Assembly (NCBI GenBank): GCA_014529385.2
Contig: CM043958.1
Location: forward strand, 140,906,234-140,970,233
Source of the DNA: Adiantum capillus-veneris
Taxonomy: Eukaryota; Streptophyta; Polypodiopsida; Polypodiales; Pteridaceae
Direction of reading: 5' to 3'
Length of the DNA stretch: 64,000 nt
The notes under the pieces were generated by a model. That model had not been told where the DNA came from, did not search any database, and saw nothing but the letters and a program-made list of their open reading frames with translations. Every line of letters begins with the position of its first letter. The stretch's first letter is position 1. Shown here one piece after another: positions 20,401-31,455 of the stretch. The translations under genes and the position numbers were made by a program.

Positions 20401-22133
20401 TGTTTGCCCAATCAGTTAGAGGGTTATGTTCACGAAACCATCTAATGCCCAAAATCATATCACATCCTAAAAGAGGAGACACTATAAATTTTCTACGGAA
20501 GAAAGCTTGCTGAACAGTGAATAACACATCAAGGCACTCTCGTGTAATGAGAGAGTCATACCAGGAGCAAAGCTCGACACCTCGAGAGGAGTTGTCTGGC
20601 TAACCTCCAAGCGAGCTCTTTCTACAAGAGGCACCAATCACATCATGCATACTGCCTGAATCAAACAAGATCACCATGCGTTGACCATTCATATGACCAT
20701 AACACTTCATGAGAGACTCATCAGCTAGATGATCATTAGAAACTTGGGACACACTAATGTTCTCATTTATGGCATTAACAGAGGATGTGGGTTCTGCGGG
20801 TTCTTGAGGTTCGTTGGATGCGTTCTGAGGACATGTCTTCTTTATATGACCCTTGACGTGACATTGATAACATCGACCTTCCTTAGAATAAATGACTTGT
20901 TCTTCTGGCGTTATGTACCCTCCTATAATTCCTTGTGCGGCTTTTTCATCCGGGGCTAGCTTAGGTTTAGCAAGTGTTTTAGCTTTACCCTTAGATTCAT
21001 TTTGAGAGTTCTTTTCCGAAGGATTAAAGGAAGATTGGCTAAAAGAGTTACCGTTTTTACTATTTTTACCGTTCTTACCGCTCTGTGGGTTCTGAGGAGT
21101 CTGAGAGGTGCGGGGAGAAGACTTGTTCTCCTTAGGCTTTCCTTTGTTGTGCTTCATCTCTTATGCGAGAGCAATTGCTACCGCCTTGTTGAGATCTATT
21201 GGGTCTAGTACTTCGACATCAAACTTGATGTACTCGTCCAACCCTTAAAGGAATGCCTCTTTGCACTCATCATCCGATTTGCGTAATTGGGTGCCGAGCT
21301 GCAAAACACGATTAGAGAAGGACATAACTGGCATATCATTTTGTTTGAGATTGCTCTAATCGTCTTTCAACCGCGCTAGGTAGTTAGGTGGCATAAACCG
21401 TGCCTTGAGCTTGTCTTGGAAGTCGAGCCAATTGAAAGAAAGGGGCACGCCTTCTTCGGCTTTCTCTAGGTGTGCGGTCAACTGTGCCTCGCCATGCGTA
21501 ATACCAATTAATGGTATCACCGGCAAGATACATGGCTGTCGTCAAAACTTTGCTATTTCTTGTTTTCTTAGTTGTCGCAAAGTAAGCATTAAATTGATGC
21601 AACCAAGAATGAATAACATTAGCATCCATCTTACCGTCATACTTACTGAATGTCAACTTCTCAGTGACTGGATTGTTGGAGTCCAAATCTTTGCTTGTGC
21701 TACTTGATGAACTGTCTACACCTTTGACCAGCTCGGACTTCGAGGTGAGTACCTGTAGGACCAACTCTTGCATGCGTTGGTCTCTCTGCGCCTCACGCTC
21801 TAATTCCAAGGCCGCTCGCCTTTCTTCGGCCGCTATGCGTTGAGCTTCGCGTGCTTGCTCACGCTCAAGCTCCATAGCTGCCTTTCTTTCCTCGGTCGCC
21901 AAGCGCGCTTGTTCATGCTCGCGATCCAAGGCGGCGCGTTGCACCTCTTGTTGTAGCATCATGTCCATCATCGACTTGATCAAAACCTCCATAGGATTTG
22001 GTACAACCCGTGGCGTAGATGGGGAAGGGGGAGGGTCGGGAAAAAATCCTCCTGGTGGGGAAAATTCTTCGTCACCACCTCCATGCTCATCACCTTCACG
22101 CAAAGTATCCATTCTGCTTCGGGTCATGACCAT
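20400..22133 (-). pseudogene. GY3 gag-protease (frameshifted)
   Basis: Minus strand. The ATG at 22133 opens gag with an acidic/proline N-terminus, then a long Glu/Arg/Ala coiled coil (repeats of LEREQAREAQR/IAAEERRAALE, about residues 70-130), then the capsid-like core (EKLTFSKYDGK ... WLHQFNAYF ... INWYYAW). A frameshift near 21480 follows; the other frame continues with the FMPPNYLARL and QLGTQLRKSDDECKEAFL phrases to about 21200. The next frame carries a CCHC knuckle (CYQCHVKGHIKKTC) and the aspartic protease active site ILFDSGSMHDVI (about 20660). The protease flap/end region, GCDMILGIRWFREHNPLTDW, is traceable to about 20420 with stops. The coiled coil is unusually long and separates this family from GY1 and GY2. 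Confidence 0.85.
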
Positions 22134-23681
22134 ACATTGAGATCTTGGGTACTTAAGTTCGCAAGGAACTTGGGTTCTTGAGGTTCTTAAGGTTCTTGAG
22201 TTCTTTAGCTTGCAATCGGTGTTTGAGAAGGCTTTTCTCTTAGCCGAGCTCCACTTTTCCCTGTGGGTGCACCCCTTGGCGGCCTTGCGCTCACACCAAA
22301 GTTGCCTTTTACCACCTCACGTCGATTTGGCCGGCCGCTAAGTGCACGGTCCGCTCTCAATGAGTGAAAAGAGGAACAAGGGGAGGCTGGACAAGCCCTT
22401 CTTTCTTGGGTTACATGTTACTCTTCAAAAACACGATTAGAAATCTACACGCCCAAGTGGACTTGGGTTACGTGCGATCGCAACAAGCAAAAAATTTCTT
22501 GTGGTTCTTTCCTTGAGTGATACAGAACACTGCCCTTTAGAAAGCCTAAAAAGAAACGTCCAAAAAGTCAATGCTTTCAAAAATGTCGAAAAACACCCAC
22601 CCATCCGCATGACTATGCCACATGTAACCCGTAAATCAAGCTGCAATTCACCATGGGCTACCAACCACCCCATAACCCACCTTTTTCCCAGGCGTCATGC
22701 ATGATGCACTTTTCTCTCTCTCCTCACCTTCACTCCCCGCTGTGCTTGCATCTCTGCTTGCTTCTCCTTCCCTCCTTGTTGTGCCTCTCCATCTGTGGTC
22801 AGTTAGGGTTGCACCGTCATCTCTTTGTGACAGAAATTAGATAGATAACTCATTGTTCCTAAGGCATACCTTGTTGAGTAAGTGTAATCTCCACTTTTTT
22901 CCTTGTGAAATTGTGATTTACACCACGTATTACAATTATTTTGGGAATGAAAAATAGCCATATTGCTACGATTTTGTTTGATGAAACAACCCTTTAAATG
23001 ATGCGTTTTTCCAGAGGTTTGTTCCTACCTTTTATATCATTACATAGCCAAATTGTATGCTGCATTGTTCTAACAATTTGTTCCTACGTCTTGTGGCATC
23101 ACATAGTTGCTGAGTTGTTTGAGGCGTAGGCACTATCAATGCATGGGAATATTGAGGGCGAACAAGAGTGTCAATGGTCTTGGGAAGAGCAGGCAAGGCT
23201 AATCAATGGTGTTTCAAAAGAGAGTATGAAATTGGGTTAGGGGGATGAATTTGTAAGTGGGACATTGTGCCGTTGCGGCCTATAACATGAGAGAACATAC
23301 ATATGAAGCATGCTAAGGTGCACCTCTATATTACTAGTAAGACGCCTCCATCTTTAAGTTGTCACTGCATGTGAGCCAGAAGGGTCTTGCAGGCATGAGT
23401 GGATGGTTATCAATTACACTAGCTGGTGTTCACATTCTTAGGATAACTGAAATGTTATTTCTGAAAGTGTAGTAGAATGAAGCAAGCTCTGTAATAATTT
23501 ATTATTTTAATGGATTTTTGATCGATGACAATAGTGCAGTGAAATCAGGATCAAGTCAAAATATTCTCGTCTTGTATTTCTCTTTTATGGTAGACGTGTC
23601 TCATCTTGCATTTTTTTGTTCAGGACAGATATACCTCTCTTTTATGGTAGACATACCTCATCTTCCAGCACAGCAGTAAGC
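22134..23681. other. Intergenic; probable upstream region of the LDAH-like gene
   Basis: No coding motif. A PBS and 5' LTR for GY3 were looked for here and not found. Just upstream of the LDAH start, TCTTTTATGGTAGAC(G/A)(T/C)..CTCATCTT occurs twice (about 23580-23610 and 23637-23668), a tandem duplication of about 57-bp spacing. TTGTTCAG at about 23613-23620 could be a splice acceptor of a leader intron. Confidence 0.4.
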
Positions 23682-23883
23682 ATGGCTATTGGTGATACCA
23701 CTTTACGAGTTGAGAGAATTAATGGGTAAGCACTTGCGTTGCTACAAGAAATGCTTAGGAAGGTGATCCTTGAGCGGATTGAAATTTCTTGTTTTCCTTT
23801 GTTGGTTAGGTATATGACTGAGCTAATGGAAATTCTGGTAGAAGCTCCAAAGCTGAGAGTCGTTTTTATTCCAGGAAATCCAG
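23682..23883 (+). CDS. LDAH: LDAH-like alpha/beta hydrolase, exons 1 and 2 (5' part of gene)
   Basis: Exon 1 is 23682-23725, from ATGGCTATTGG to ...AATGG. Intron 1 is 23726-23809 (84 bases, GTAAGC...TTGGTTAG, phase 2). Exon 2 is 23810-23883, ending ...AATCCAG before GTATTT (phase 1). The joined frame runs from MAIGDTTLRVERING into YMTELMEILVEAPKLRVVF and IPGNPG. IPGNPG following 'TELLEI' and a hydrophobic strand is the N-terminal signature of lipid-droplet-associated hydrolases (LDAH, PF10230-type), alpha/beta-hydrolase-fold proteins on lipid droplets, thought to act on ester lipids. The frame continues in phase into exons 3-4 at 49315. Start choice: this is the first ATG in frame, and no upstream coding is visible. 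A longer N-terminus through another exon cannot be excluded. Confidence 0.82.
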
Positions 23884-24046
23884 GTATTTTGTGTCTATCC
23901 CAGGAGGAGGCTGTAACTTACACATTTCCATTTGTAGTTCCAGTTGAAGCATTAGCATGGACTATAGTAAAAACGATTTCCAAGTACACCCAGGGCAAGA
24001 GCTCAACCATTCAAGCCCAGGAAATTTTCATTGCTAAGACCTAATA

Positions 24047-24629
24047 TAAAAATTTTAACTCTGTGTGTTTGTTGCTGTTATGTCCTCGTCGTAGGAGAGG
24101 AGATCTAGTCTAGGACATTGTTAGGAGAAGAGTCTAGATTGTGCAGGGGTCCATCCAACCTGACAGTATTGCAGGTGGATTATAGGTCCAGAAATTAGAC
24201 CTCATCAGCCAAATTGCTTGTCTCGAGATCTACAACAAACACTATTAGTGTGCTAAAAAACAAGAAGAAAAAAACGTGATACTGGCTGTTTTTTTTTCCC
24301 GGCGTTATGTTTAGCGGTCAAGGAGTGTGCTGTGGCAACGGTCTCTCCTTGGTGGCAAGCTCAAGTCCGTCTATCTTCCCCTGTGCTATGAATGACGTAC
24401 GGTTACAGGGTGACACCCTTTATCAGTTGATAAATCTGCATTTTTGTGACTGGGTTGTTGTTTGATGCCATGGCTCAAAGGGAGCATGGCTGTCATTGTA
24501 ACTTGTTTTGGTTTCTTTTTTTTTTTGCAAATCTCACGATATGTGAGAGGTAATAAGAATAGGAGAAAACCATTACATCAGCACCATGCTCCATGGCTAC
24601 TTACATTCAAAAAGGCGCCCCATCCCCAC
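24047..24629. other. Non-coding intron sequence
   Basis: No element or exon recognised. Confidence 0.4.
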
Positions 24630-24900
24630 AAACATCACATTGACATAGACCTGGCAGTAAGAGTCACCCAATTCCACTCGTCAGAAGTCTTGCTTTTTCC
24701 AATCCCAATAATAGTTTCCCTGCTATCATGGATTATCTCTGCGTAGTTGGCTACCGAGAGCTCCTGGCAAAGTTCAAACACTCGACCGTTTTTGGCCTTC
24801 CAAACATGGTGGAAGAAGCAAAATCTGGCGACTTGAGTACAAAGCAGAATCGGTTGGCTTATCATCCTTTCCCTCCAAGGAGCAGATCATGAGTACAACT
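24630..24900 (-). pseudogene. Diverged LINE ORF2 C-terminal relic
   Basis: Minus strand reads QVARFCFFHHVWKAKNGRVF then an acidic/amphipathic stretch ending ETIIGIGKS. The 'xxxHxVWKARNxRVFE' pattern occurs near the C-terminus of plant LINE ORF2 proteins, just after the zinc-binding segment. No RT motif is left. It is more diverged than the LINEs described below. Confidence 0.4.
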
Positions 24901-26163
24901 AGCATGTAGTCACTTATTAAGGGAGGTCTGGGACCTTAGTTGCATGGACAACCACCACTAGGAGAGCGAGAATTGAGAGCTTGCGAGGCTTGGTCAGCAG
25001 CACGAGGTCACTCCGAGGGGGCGAGGCTGGTATGGAACTCATTGTCTTACGGATGCTGGTCCCAGCTAGGGGGTGCTGACGGATGATGGCTATCATGGTG
25101 GGACAGTTTCTTGAAGTTGTTTCCATAGGTGGTTTGCGTAGCTGGGAGGTCCTCCCTTGAAAATTTCATGGTCTCAGAACCTTAACTACGATATGGATCT
25201 TGTGCACATCAAATTTTCAAGTTAAATAATTCATTTTTATCTAATAATTACTGGAAAATTGTTTATTTTTGTCTTCTCTTGGGTGCAGGTGATGAATTTT
25301 CCTTGATTTTACTGATAAGGATGAAAAATCACACATTTTTGGAACCATTTTGCTGTTTACTTCCTGAAGAAAAATCTTGACCTTGTGGTTCCAATCTGAA
25401 ATATGATCCAATGTTCTTTTATAGACATTGGCTATGATATTAGCCACATGACAAATTCCTGACGCAATCAAGGTTTTTGTATCTAGCTTTATTTCCATGT
25501 ATTCACACGGCCACCCCACACATACTGCATATGAATGAATGATTGCATATGAGCATACAATGTAAATGTCTGTGATGTGCATATGTTACTTTCACTTACT
25601 TAATTTTGGAATTATTTCTCTCTTTTTCTTATATTTGCAATTGAGGACAATTGCTTTGATTTTAGAGGGTGGTATGGACAGGTTTTAGAGTTAGGGTATC
25701 TGCGTCTAGACTGGACATGCAACTGATCATTGTGCATTTCCAGCTAGGCACCGACTCTCTCTCTCTAGAAAGGTCATCCCTTCCATTCTCTAAGTCATGG
25801 CAAGAATCTTCAGAATTGCACAATGAATTTCTCTCTCTAGATTTTCCCTTCTCTCTCTAGAGGATGCTGATTTTCTCTCTCTAACCTTGAATTTTCTATT
25901 TTGTCTCTCTAGAACAGTTTTTCTTTCTAGAAAAGTGCAGCTTTCTGTCTCTACTAGTGGGGACTTTGTTGTTTCTCCTTGTAGAAGAGATATAACTGGC
26001 AAGTCACTGACAAGGTGGAGAATCAACAATAGATCCACGACTAAATGAACTCTGCCACTATGTGTCTCTTGTCTAGTATGTGGTATTATCTCTTTCAAGT
26101 TCCAAGTATTTGCTCTGCTCTGTGGTATCTCGACAAAAGGAGAGAGATCGTCGGTGATGATGT
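24901..26163. other. Non-coding intron sequence
   Basis: No gene recognised. TCTCTCTAGA-type words recur at about 25760-25930 (at least six copies), a loose local repeat. Confidence 0.4.
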
Positions 26164-26400
26164 TGCCAAAGTCGATGATATAGACGCCTACAATTAGGGA
26201 GAGAATGCACGTGAGAGAGAAGGCAATGAAATAGATGATAATACAATGGGGGACTTGGATTTACTTATATACTACCCACTAAAATTTCCCTACCTAGAAT
26301 CTTGTCGAATTAGTAAAATGAATACCTAAAAGAAAAATAATTTACTAGGATCACATTGGGCATTCACTTGAGATGCATAAAGTTTAACACACACTCTCTG
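26164..26400 (-). mobile_element. LTR fragment related to 8452-8720
   Basis: TGCCAAAGTCGATGAT..., GGGAGAGAATGCACG, GCAATGAAATAGATGATAAT, ACAATGGGGGACT and CACATTGGGC follow in the same order as in the segment starting at 8452, with substitutions and gaps. Confidence 0.6.
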
Positions 26401-26811
26401 TAGCTCATAGTGGACATATGTGGAAAGACCAAGTCGATGAAGAAGCTACCATGGACCCGAGTAGTATGTTTACTACCAATACACCTTGAATTTGCAACTA
26501 CTAACTTGTCACTTGAAAGGAATGCCATCTTGATTATAGACCACACTATGTCGAAGAATCCCCATTCGTGAACTGTGAACACATCACATCGAAGATTGTC
26601 AAGACAATGAACTTTGGAACATATCCTGTCCATAATTTGGCCAACAACAATGGATTGTGTGCACATCCATAGTGTTTTGTAAACGTTCCATTGATTCCTT
26701 GCTAGATACAAAACTCTGACACAAGGGTTCAAACACCGATAACTTGAACTACGACACACTGGTCCAAATCATGGATAGGGAGGTCTAATTGCCCCTCTCT
26801 ACCGCTCACAA

Positions 26812-26813
<2 letters not shown>
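26401..26813. other. Non-coding intron sequence
   Basis: A minus-strand open frame of 131 codons (26759-26364) has no recognised motif. I do not call it a gene. Confidence 0.35.

Positions 26814-26881
<68 letters not shown>
26814..26881. repeat. (TC)n microsatellite
   Basis: Uninterrupted CT run of about 68 bases. Confidence 0.97.
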
Positions 26882-26883
<2 letters not shown>

Positions 26884-27569
26884 CCGAAGCATGTTGCGGC
26901 AACGTTGGATCACCTGACTAGAAATGGATCAAGGCTTGGGCCATTTTGCTGCCAAGGCCAAGCGGGAAAGTCCGTATGCACGTGAAGGTCCACCGGCTCC
27001 GAGGGCTCTATGGAGTAGCCTAGCCCTCAATGGCCTTGCCCTTCAAACAGCCGAGGCACTGCAACTCCAGGATGGATGCTACCCCATTGAAAGTGACTTC
27101 TTCCCTACACAGTTCTTCCAAGTGCATTCCTCGCCAACAAGAAGGATTTGGCCAGTGTTTCAAAACGCTAGGAGAAAACTGTAAATTATCCAAAGGAGCC
27201 ATCGTCCAATGCGTTTCAAGACACCTTGTGAATGGACTTGCCTCACCATTGGCCGATTCCAACTGCACAGCAAGATGCTTGGTTGTAGGCGGCGGGCTCC
27301 CCCTTTGTAGCTTTGCTTGGCGGACTCCGGAGCATTCTAAAACGTTGTCGAGCTGCCACTTGAGGGTTCCTCTTCTAGCGTTTAGCGTTCTAAAACGTTG
27401 GGGACAAGGGCCCCCCTCTGTCGCTCGTTGTTGCTTGCTTTACAATGCTCGCCATGGCTTCCTTTATGCCAGCGTTTTAGAATGCTCCATAAAACGTTGG
27501 GACAAGAAAAACACCGAATCGCTTCTCCTCTCCAAGCGGTGTAGCTACTATCCACAATCAACGAGCCAA
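26882..27569. other. Non-coding sequence with AAAACG(C/T)T words
   Basis: Open frames on both strands without recognised domains. CAAAACGCTAG, CTAAAACGTTG, and their complements occur about six times (27159-27505), as near 8.0-8.4 kb. Ends in a primer-binding-site complement at 27570. Confidence 0.4.
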
Positions 27570-27760
27570 GGGTTCTAATACCATGTCAAAGTCAACAATG
27601 CAGAAGTGTATAATGATGGAGAGTGTCACAAATGGGAGCGCATAACAATATCAAATGTACTCTAATAAATAGAATTTATTACTTAATATTGAAGCCAATT
27701 GATATAGAAAGAAAGAGAGAGAGAGAAGATCGACACAGTATTAGGGATAGAAGATGGGGT
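27570..27760 (-). mobile_element. Minus-strand LTR junction (primer-binding-site complement plus LTR start)
   Basis: GGGTTCTAATACCA (27570-27583) is the reverse complement of a TGGTATTAGAACCC primer binding site. It is followed by TGTCAAAGTCAACAATG, matching the LTR start at 8452 (TGTCAAAGTCAATGATG). The right border of the LTR is not clear, so the end given is nominal. Confidence 0.45.
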
Positions 27761-28801
27761 GGTCCCCCCGTGTAAAGAGTATCTTTATTACTGGGGATAA
27801 GTCTTTATACACCGAACGTATTACCACGTCCGTTCTAGATCAAACTCGATGGTTCTTCAAAGCCTCGGCTTCCTATTCTCAAGCCAAAACCCTATTCTGT
27901 TCTGTACTCATAAATCCTTGAGAACCAAGGTTCTCACCTCTGGAACTCACCTTCCAAACTCAAGGCATGGCATCCCTATAATTTTTTTCCGACTTTGTTG
28001 GCAGAGTCCTCTTCTGCAGAGATCTTAGCATCAACTATGCTATCCTGGACACGGCATCCCTTCCTCGGGAATCTCTACTACCTGATCCCAACTCGAGAGT
28101 CTACCACTCTCAGATCTGTGGATCCACTCCCAAAACCGTTGGGCTTGATTTGGCTCTACTCACACAAAGCGCTTTTCAGAGGCTCATGCCTTCGTTTGCT
28201 CCTACTTCCTTGCGCAAAGGAAGTGCATCTGCAAACAAACGCTAATAGATCAAAATATGAAAAACATCACCTGTGAAGTCTCGAATTTGGGAACACAACT
28301 CGGTTCTTGGAAAGCAACTCCCCGGAAGAGATCTCTATGGAGAGAACCCTCTCTTCCAATCCTAGACACAAAAGAGGTGTGCTCTCGGGTTCCTTCTTGT
28401 AAATCAGCCCCGTCTACGACATTTATAGGCTGAAAACAGAGAAGAACAGCAGCTTGTCACATGGGAACAATCTTCGAAGGTAATTCTTTGCGATGGAACT
28501 CGCTTACATGGTCCTGGCGACATCGGGTGCACTTGGGGCAGCCATAGGAGTCGTCGGCGTCGTCGTAGTGGTGGCTGAAATCTGAAGCAGCGTGTAAGAC
28601 CCTCTGGCGCTTTGCTTTTCCTCCTGCAACCCCCCAAAACTGGGACGCTAGGCTGCTTTTATAGCCATCAGGGACTGGCAATTATAGGGAGAGATTTTTT
28701 GCCCAAAATACGGGCACAAGGGGTGCCTTGCTTTAGAGAGAGAAATGAAATGAAATGAAATGTTATATTAACGTCTTCAGAAGGCCAGAATGACACTGTT
28801 A
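27761..28801. other. Non-coding intron sequence
   Basis: Possibly the rest of the LTR that starts at 27584. No coding motif. A short (GAAAT)n run lies near 28741-28762. Confidence 0.35.
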
Positions 28802-28826
28802 CAGCGTAACAGTGTGACTGTTACAA

Positions 28827-29160
28827 CGTAACCGCGAAACATTTCAGACCCAAAACGTTTCACCCTAGGCTAAGGCCTCACCGAAACGTCTGACCGAAAC
28901 GCCAATTTTGTGTATATATAGAGTTATGTATGGACAACAAAATAGGTGTTCACAGTGCACTAGTGAGTAGAGACACATGCTATGTTAACCTTGAAATAGT
29001 ATTTACATAATAAATAAATAACTATTTAATTGCCAAATTCTCTAAAGGAAATTTCTTATTTCAGGCGTTTCACACTAGGCGTTTCACCTTGTAGGTGAAA
29101 CGTTTTGGCCGTTTCACCCGTTTCGTGTTTCAGGCCTACTGAACGCGTTTCGCGGTTACG
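28827..29160. mobile_element. MITE-like element with 14-bp terminal inverted repeats and GAAACG subterminal repeats
   Basis: CGTAACCGCGAAAC at 28827-28840 is the exact reverse complement of 29147-29160. Inside each end lie many copies of GAAACG/CGTTTC: forward near the left end (28855-28905), mostly reverse near the right end (29063-29150). This is the subterminal organisation of non-autonomous hAT-like elements. It is about 334 bp with no coding capacity. The related words CAGCGTAAC (28802) and GCTACGCTG (29158-29166) may push the true ends outward. No target-site duplication was established. Confidence 0.55.
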
Positions 29161-29165
29161 CTACG

Positions 29166-29710
29166 CTGCACATACACTCAATTGCGTGGGAAATTGATGA
29201 CGTGGCATCACTGTACAGACTACCGCAATTTACGTTGACTTGTTGACGTGGCATCTTGTACGGGTTTCCACGTTTTACGTTGATGATGTGGCAACTATAG
29301 AGATTTCCACGTTTTACGTTGATGACGTAGCAATTGTACGGGTTTTCGTGATTTGCGTTGGCAGCTTTTCACGCCAGTTTTTGGGACCAGATGCTTTTGA
29401 GTTTGAAGCTTTTCATGTAACTGCTTTTCATATGCCAAGGGCCTTTAAATTTGTGCCTTGGGCTCATTGTTTGGCATGCTTCTGTGTGAAGGTGCAGGGA
29501 TTGGAGTACCGGCGTTGTACTGAGTTCAAGCAATATAAAGAAATACCGAAAGGGGCGCCAAGGTTTAGGGCTAGTATTCTCTTGGGGTGTAACTCCGCCA
29601 CTCCCCGTCTCGTGTGTCATGCATCTCTTTCAGTTCAGTTGTTATTTGAAGTGCTTAAAGTTGTTCAGTCTGTTCTTTTCCGTTGGTGCGTGGTGACTGT
29701 CCCCGTGACA
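29166..29710 (+). repeat. 5' LTR (truncated) of the short LTR element
   Basis: CACATACACTCAATTG... aligns with position about 30933 onward of the downstream LTR and ends CCCCGTGACA. Contains three TGATGACGTGGCA-type subrepeats of about 38 bases and the AAATACCGAAAGGGGCGCC core at 29540. Confidence 0.75.
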
Positions 29711-30045
29711 GTGGTAAGAGAGATTCAAACGTGTGCTTTTCTGAAAGCATACCGGCCCTAGCAAAGAACAAAGCAAGTTGGCGCTTCCAAGCTTTACATG
29801 AAATCTTATTAAAGAATCTTCGTGTCTCGACCGCGGACTTATTAGTCACTCCCACCCTTACTTCATCGCGCATTGGGCGCGCTCCCATCTTCATCGCTCT
29901 ATCTTACAGGGCATAAGCCATGAGGAATTCAAGATCATTTGCACGAGAAGGATCAAATTGTTTGACTCTGGTTTTAATACTGGTTTCAATTCTTGGTGAT
30001 TTACTCCCAGGTGGAGTAGTGAGAAGTGGTGTTTTGGTATTGTCT

Positions 30046-30305
30046 AAACCTCGGAATGACGTAGACGGGATGTCTGGGGAGTGTTTTGTTGTATGCTTGA
30101 AAACCTTGGAACAACGTAGACGGGATGTCTGGGGAGCGTTTGGTTGTATGCTTGAAAACCTCGGAACGACTTATTTGGGATATCTGGGGAGTGTTTTGTT
30201 GTATGCTGGAAAACCTCCGAACGACGCGGACGGGATGCTGGGGAGCGTTTGGTTGTATGCTTCAACCTCCAAGCGACGCAGGTTGCGGCTTGGGGACCGT
30301 TTAGT
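30046..30305 (+). repeat. Minisatellite, about five units of 50-58 bp
   Basis: Units read 'ACCTCGGAACGACGTAGACG', then GGATGTCTGGGGAG(T/C)GTTT, (T/G)GTTGTATGCTTGAAA. Successive starts lie at about 30048, 30106, 30162, 30217 and 30267, with the last unit more diverged. A related array lies at 31899-32050. Confidence 0.8.
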
Positions 30306-30746
30306 GATACCAGTCCTCTGAGCTCAGGCCTGAACCTTTTTAGGTTATTTGCGGGGGGAGTGACGAGGTAGTCGTTGAGTAGCTTCATACTGCAGACCGT
30401 TTGTCTCGGGGGAGTGCTTAGCGGCACTGTTCGTTGTGCCTTGTAACATGCATATGTGAGCATTTGTGTTGCATTGTGATGTGCCAACCATTGAATATTC
30501 CTTATTGGATGAGATTGTTTTGGGAAGCCAACGACCCAGGATATCAATAGCTCCAATCTGGAATGAGACTCCTTATCGGATGATATTTTTCTGGGAAGCC
30601 AACGACCTAGGATATTAAGAGCTCCAATCTAGAATAAGAAAACTGATTGTGCCTCAGAATGTCCCTTGGAAATTTTTGAGCTAATTTGAGTTGTTTTGCA
30701 GATATACGGTAATCGCGGACGATTACTTTCTTTCAAGAAGGGGGGA

Positions 30747-31455
30747 TGTCACAAACTGTTGACGTGTCAAGCCGTTGAAGAACGGAGCCAACCTGCAAAT
30801 CCTGGCCGAGAGGCCTAAACCCTAAGTGAAGAAGCAGCAAAAGAAGAAGCAACAACTGAAGTTCGTACCAACTTATGGGACCTCTACCGATGGGACCCAA
30901 GGGACCTAAAGAAATAAAGTAAAGCAAGTCAATACACACACACACTCAATTACATGGGGAACTGATGACGTGGCATCACTGTACTGACTACAACAATTTA
31001 CGCTGACTTGCTGACGTGTACAGATTTTCGCGTTTTACGCTAATGACGTGGTAGCTGTACGGATTTCCGTGTTAAATGTTGATGATGTGGCAGATTTACA
31101 GATTTCCGTGATTTGTGCTGGCAGCTTTTCACGCCAGTTTTTGGGACCATATGCTTTTGAGTTTAAAGCTTTTCATGTAACTGCTTTTCATAGGCCAAGG
31201 GCCTTTAAATTTGTTCCATGGGCTCATTCTCTGGCATGCTTCTGCGTGAAGGTGTAGGGATTGGAGTACTGGCGTTGTATTGAGTACAAGCAATGTAAAG
31301 AAATACCGAAAGGGGCACCAAGGTTTGGGGTCAGTGCTCTCTTGGGGTGGAACTCCGCCACTCCCCGTCTCGTGTGTCGTGCACTCTCTTTCTCTTTCAG
31401 TTCAGTTGTTATTTGAAGTGCATAAAGTTGTTCAGTCTGTTCTTTTTCGTTGGCA
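30747..31455 (+). repeat. 3' LTR of the short LTR element
   Basis: Starts TGTCACAAACTGTTGACGTG after the polypurine tract. Contains CCTAAACCCTAAG, several TGACGTGG-type words and the conserved core near 31300. Compared with the 5' copy, the last about 28 bases (GCGTGGTGACTG...GTGACA) are missing after GTTGGCA. Confidence 0.75.

Larger units (their letters stand above)
8965..22133 (-). mobile_element. GY3: decayed minus-strand Ty3/gypsy element, interrupted by hAT
   Basis: Minus-strand pieces occur in the correct order: gag (22133 downward), CCHC knuckle, protease, an integrase zinc-binding domain relic (about 20088-19861), then across the hAT insertion a 3' internal region, polypurine tract and LTR (9565-8965). 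Reverse transcriptase and RNase H are missing between protease and integrase. The 5' LTR was not found above 22133. The hAT target-site duplication (10112-10119 and 19842-19849) joins the two halves exactly. Confidence 0.5.
29166..31455 (+). mobile_element. Short non-autonomous LTR element (about 2.3 kb), 5' truncated
   Basis: Two related LTR copies flank about 1 kb without gag or pol motifs: a 5'-truncated copy at 29166-29710 and a copy at 30747-31455. TGGTAAGAGAG at 29712-29722 is a decayed Met-type primer binding site. AAGAAGGGGGGA at 30735-30746 is a polypurine tract. The internal part carries a minisatellite (30046-30305). The 5' LTR is cut off where the MITE-like element ends. No target-site duplication was found. 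This resembles a large-retrotransposon-derivative or deletion derivative of the GY-type families. Confidence 0.65.

Noticed and set aside
23739-24044. A single 101-codon plus-strand protein read through as one ORF
   Set aside because: Only its middle (23810-23883) is coding. The flanks are introns with GT-AG borders, and the reading continues 25 kb away in exon 3.
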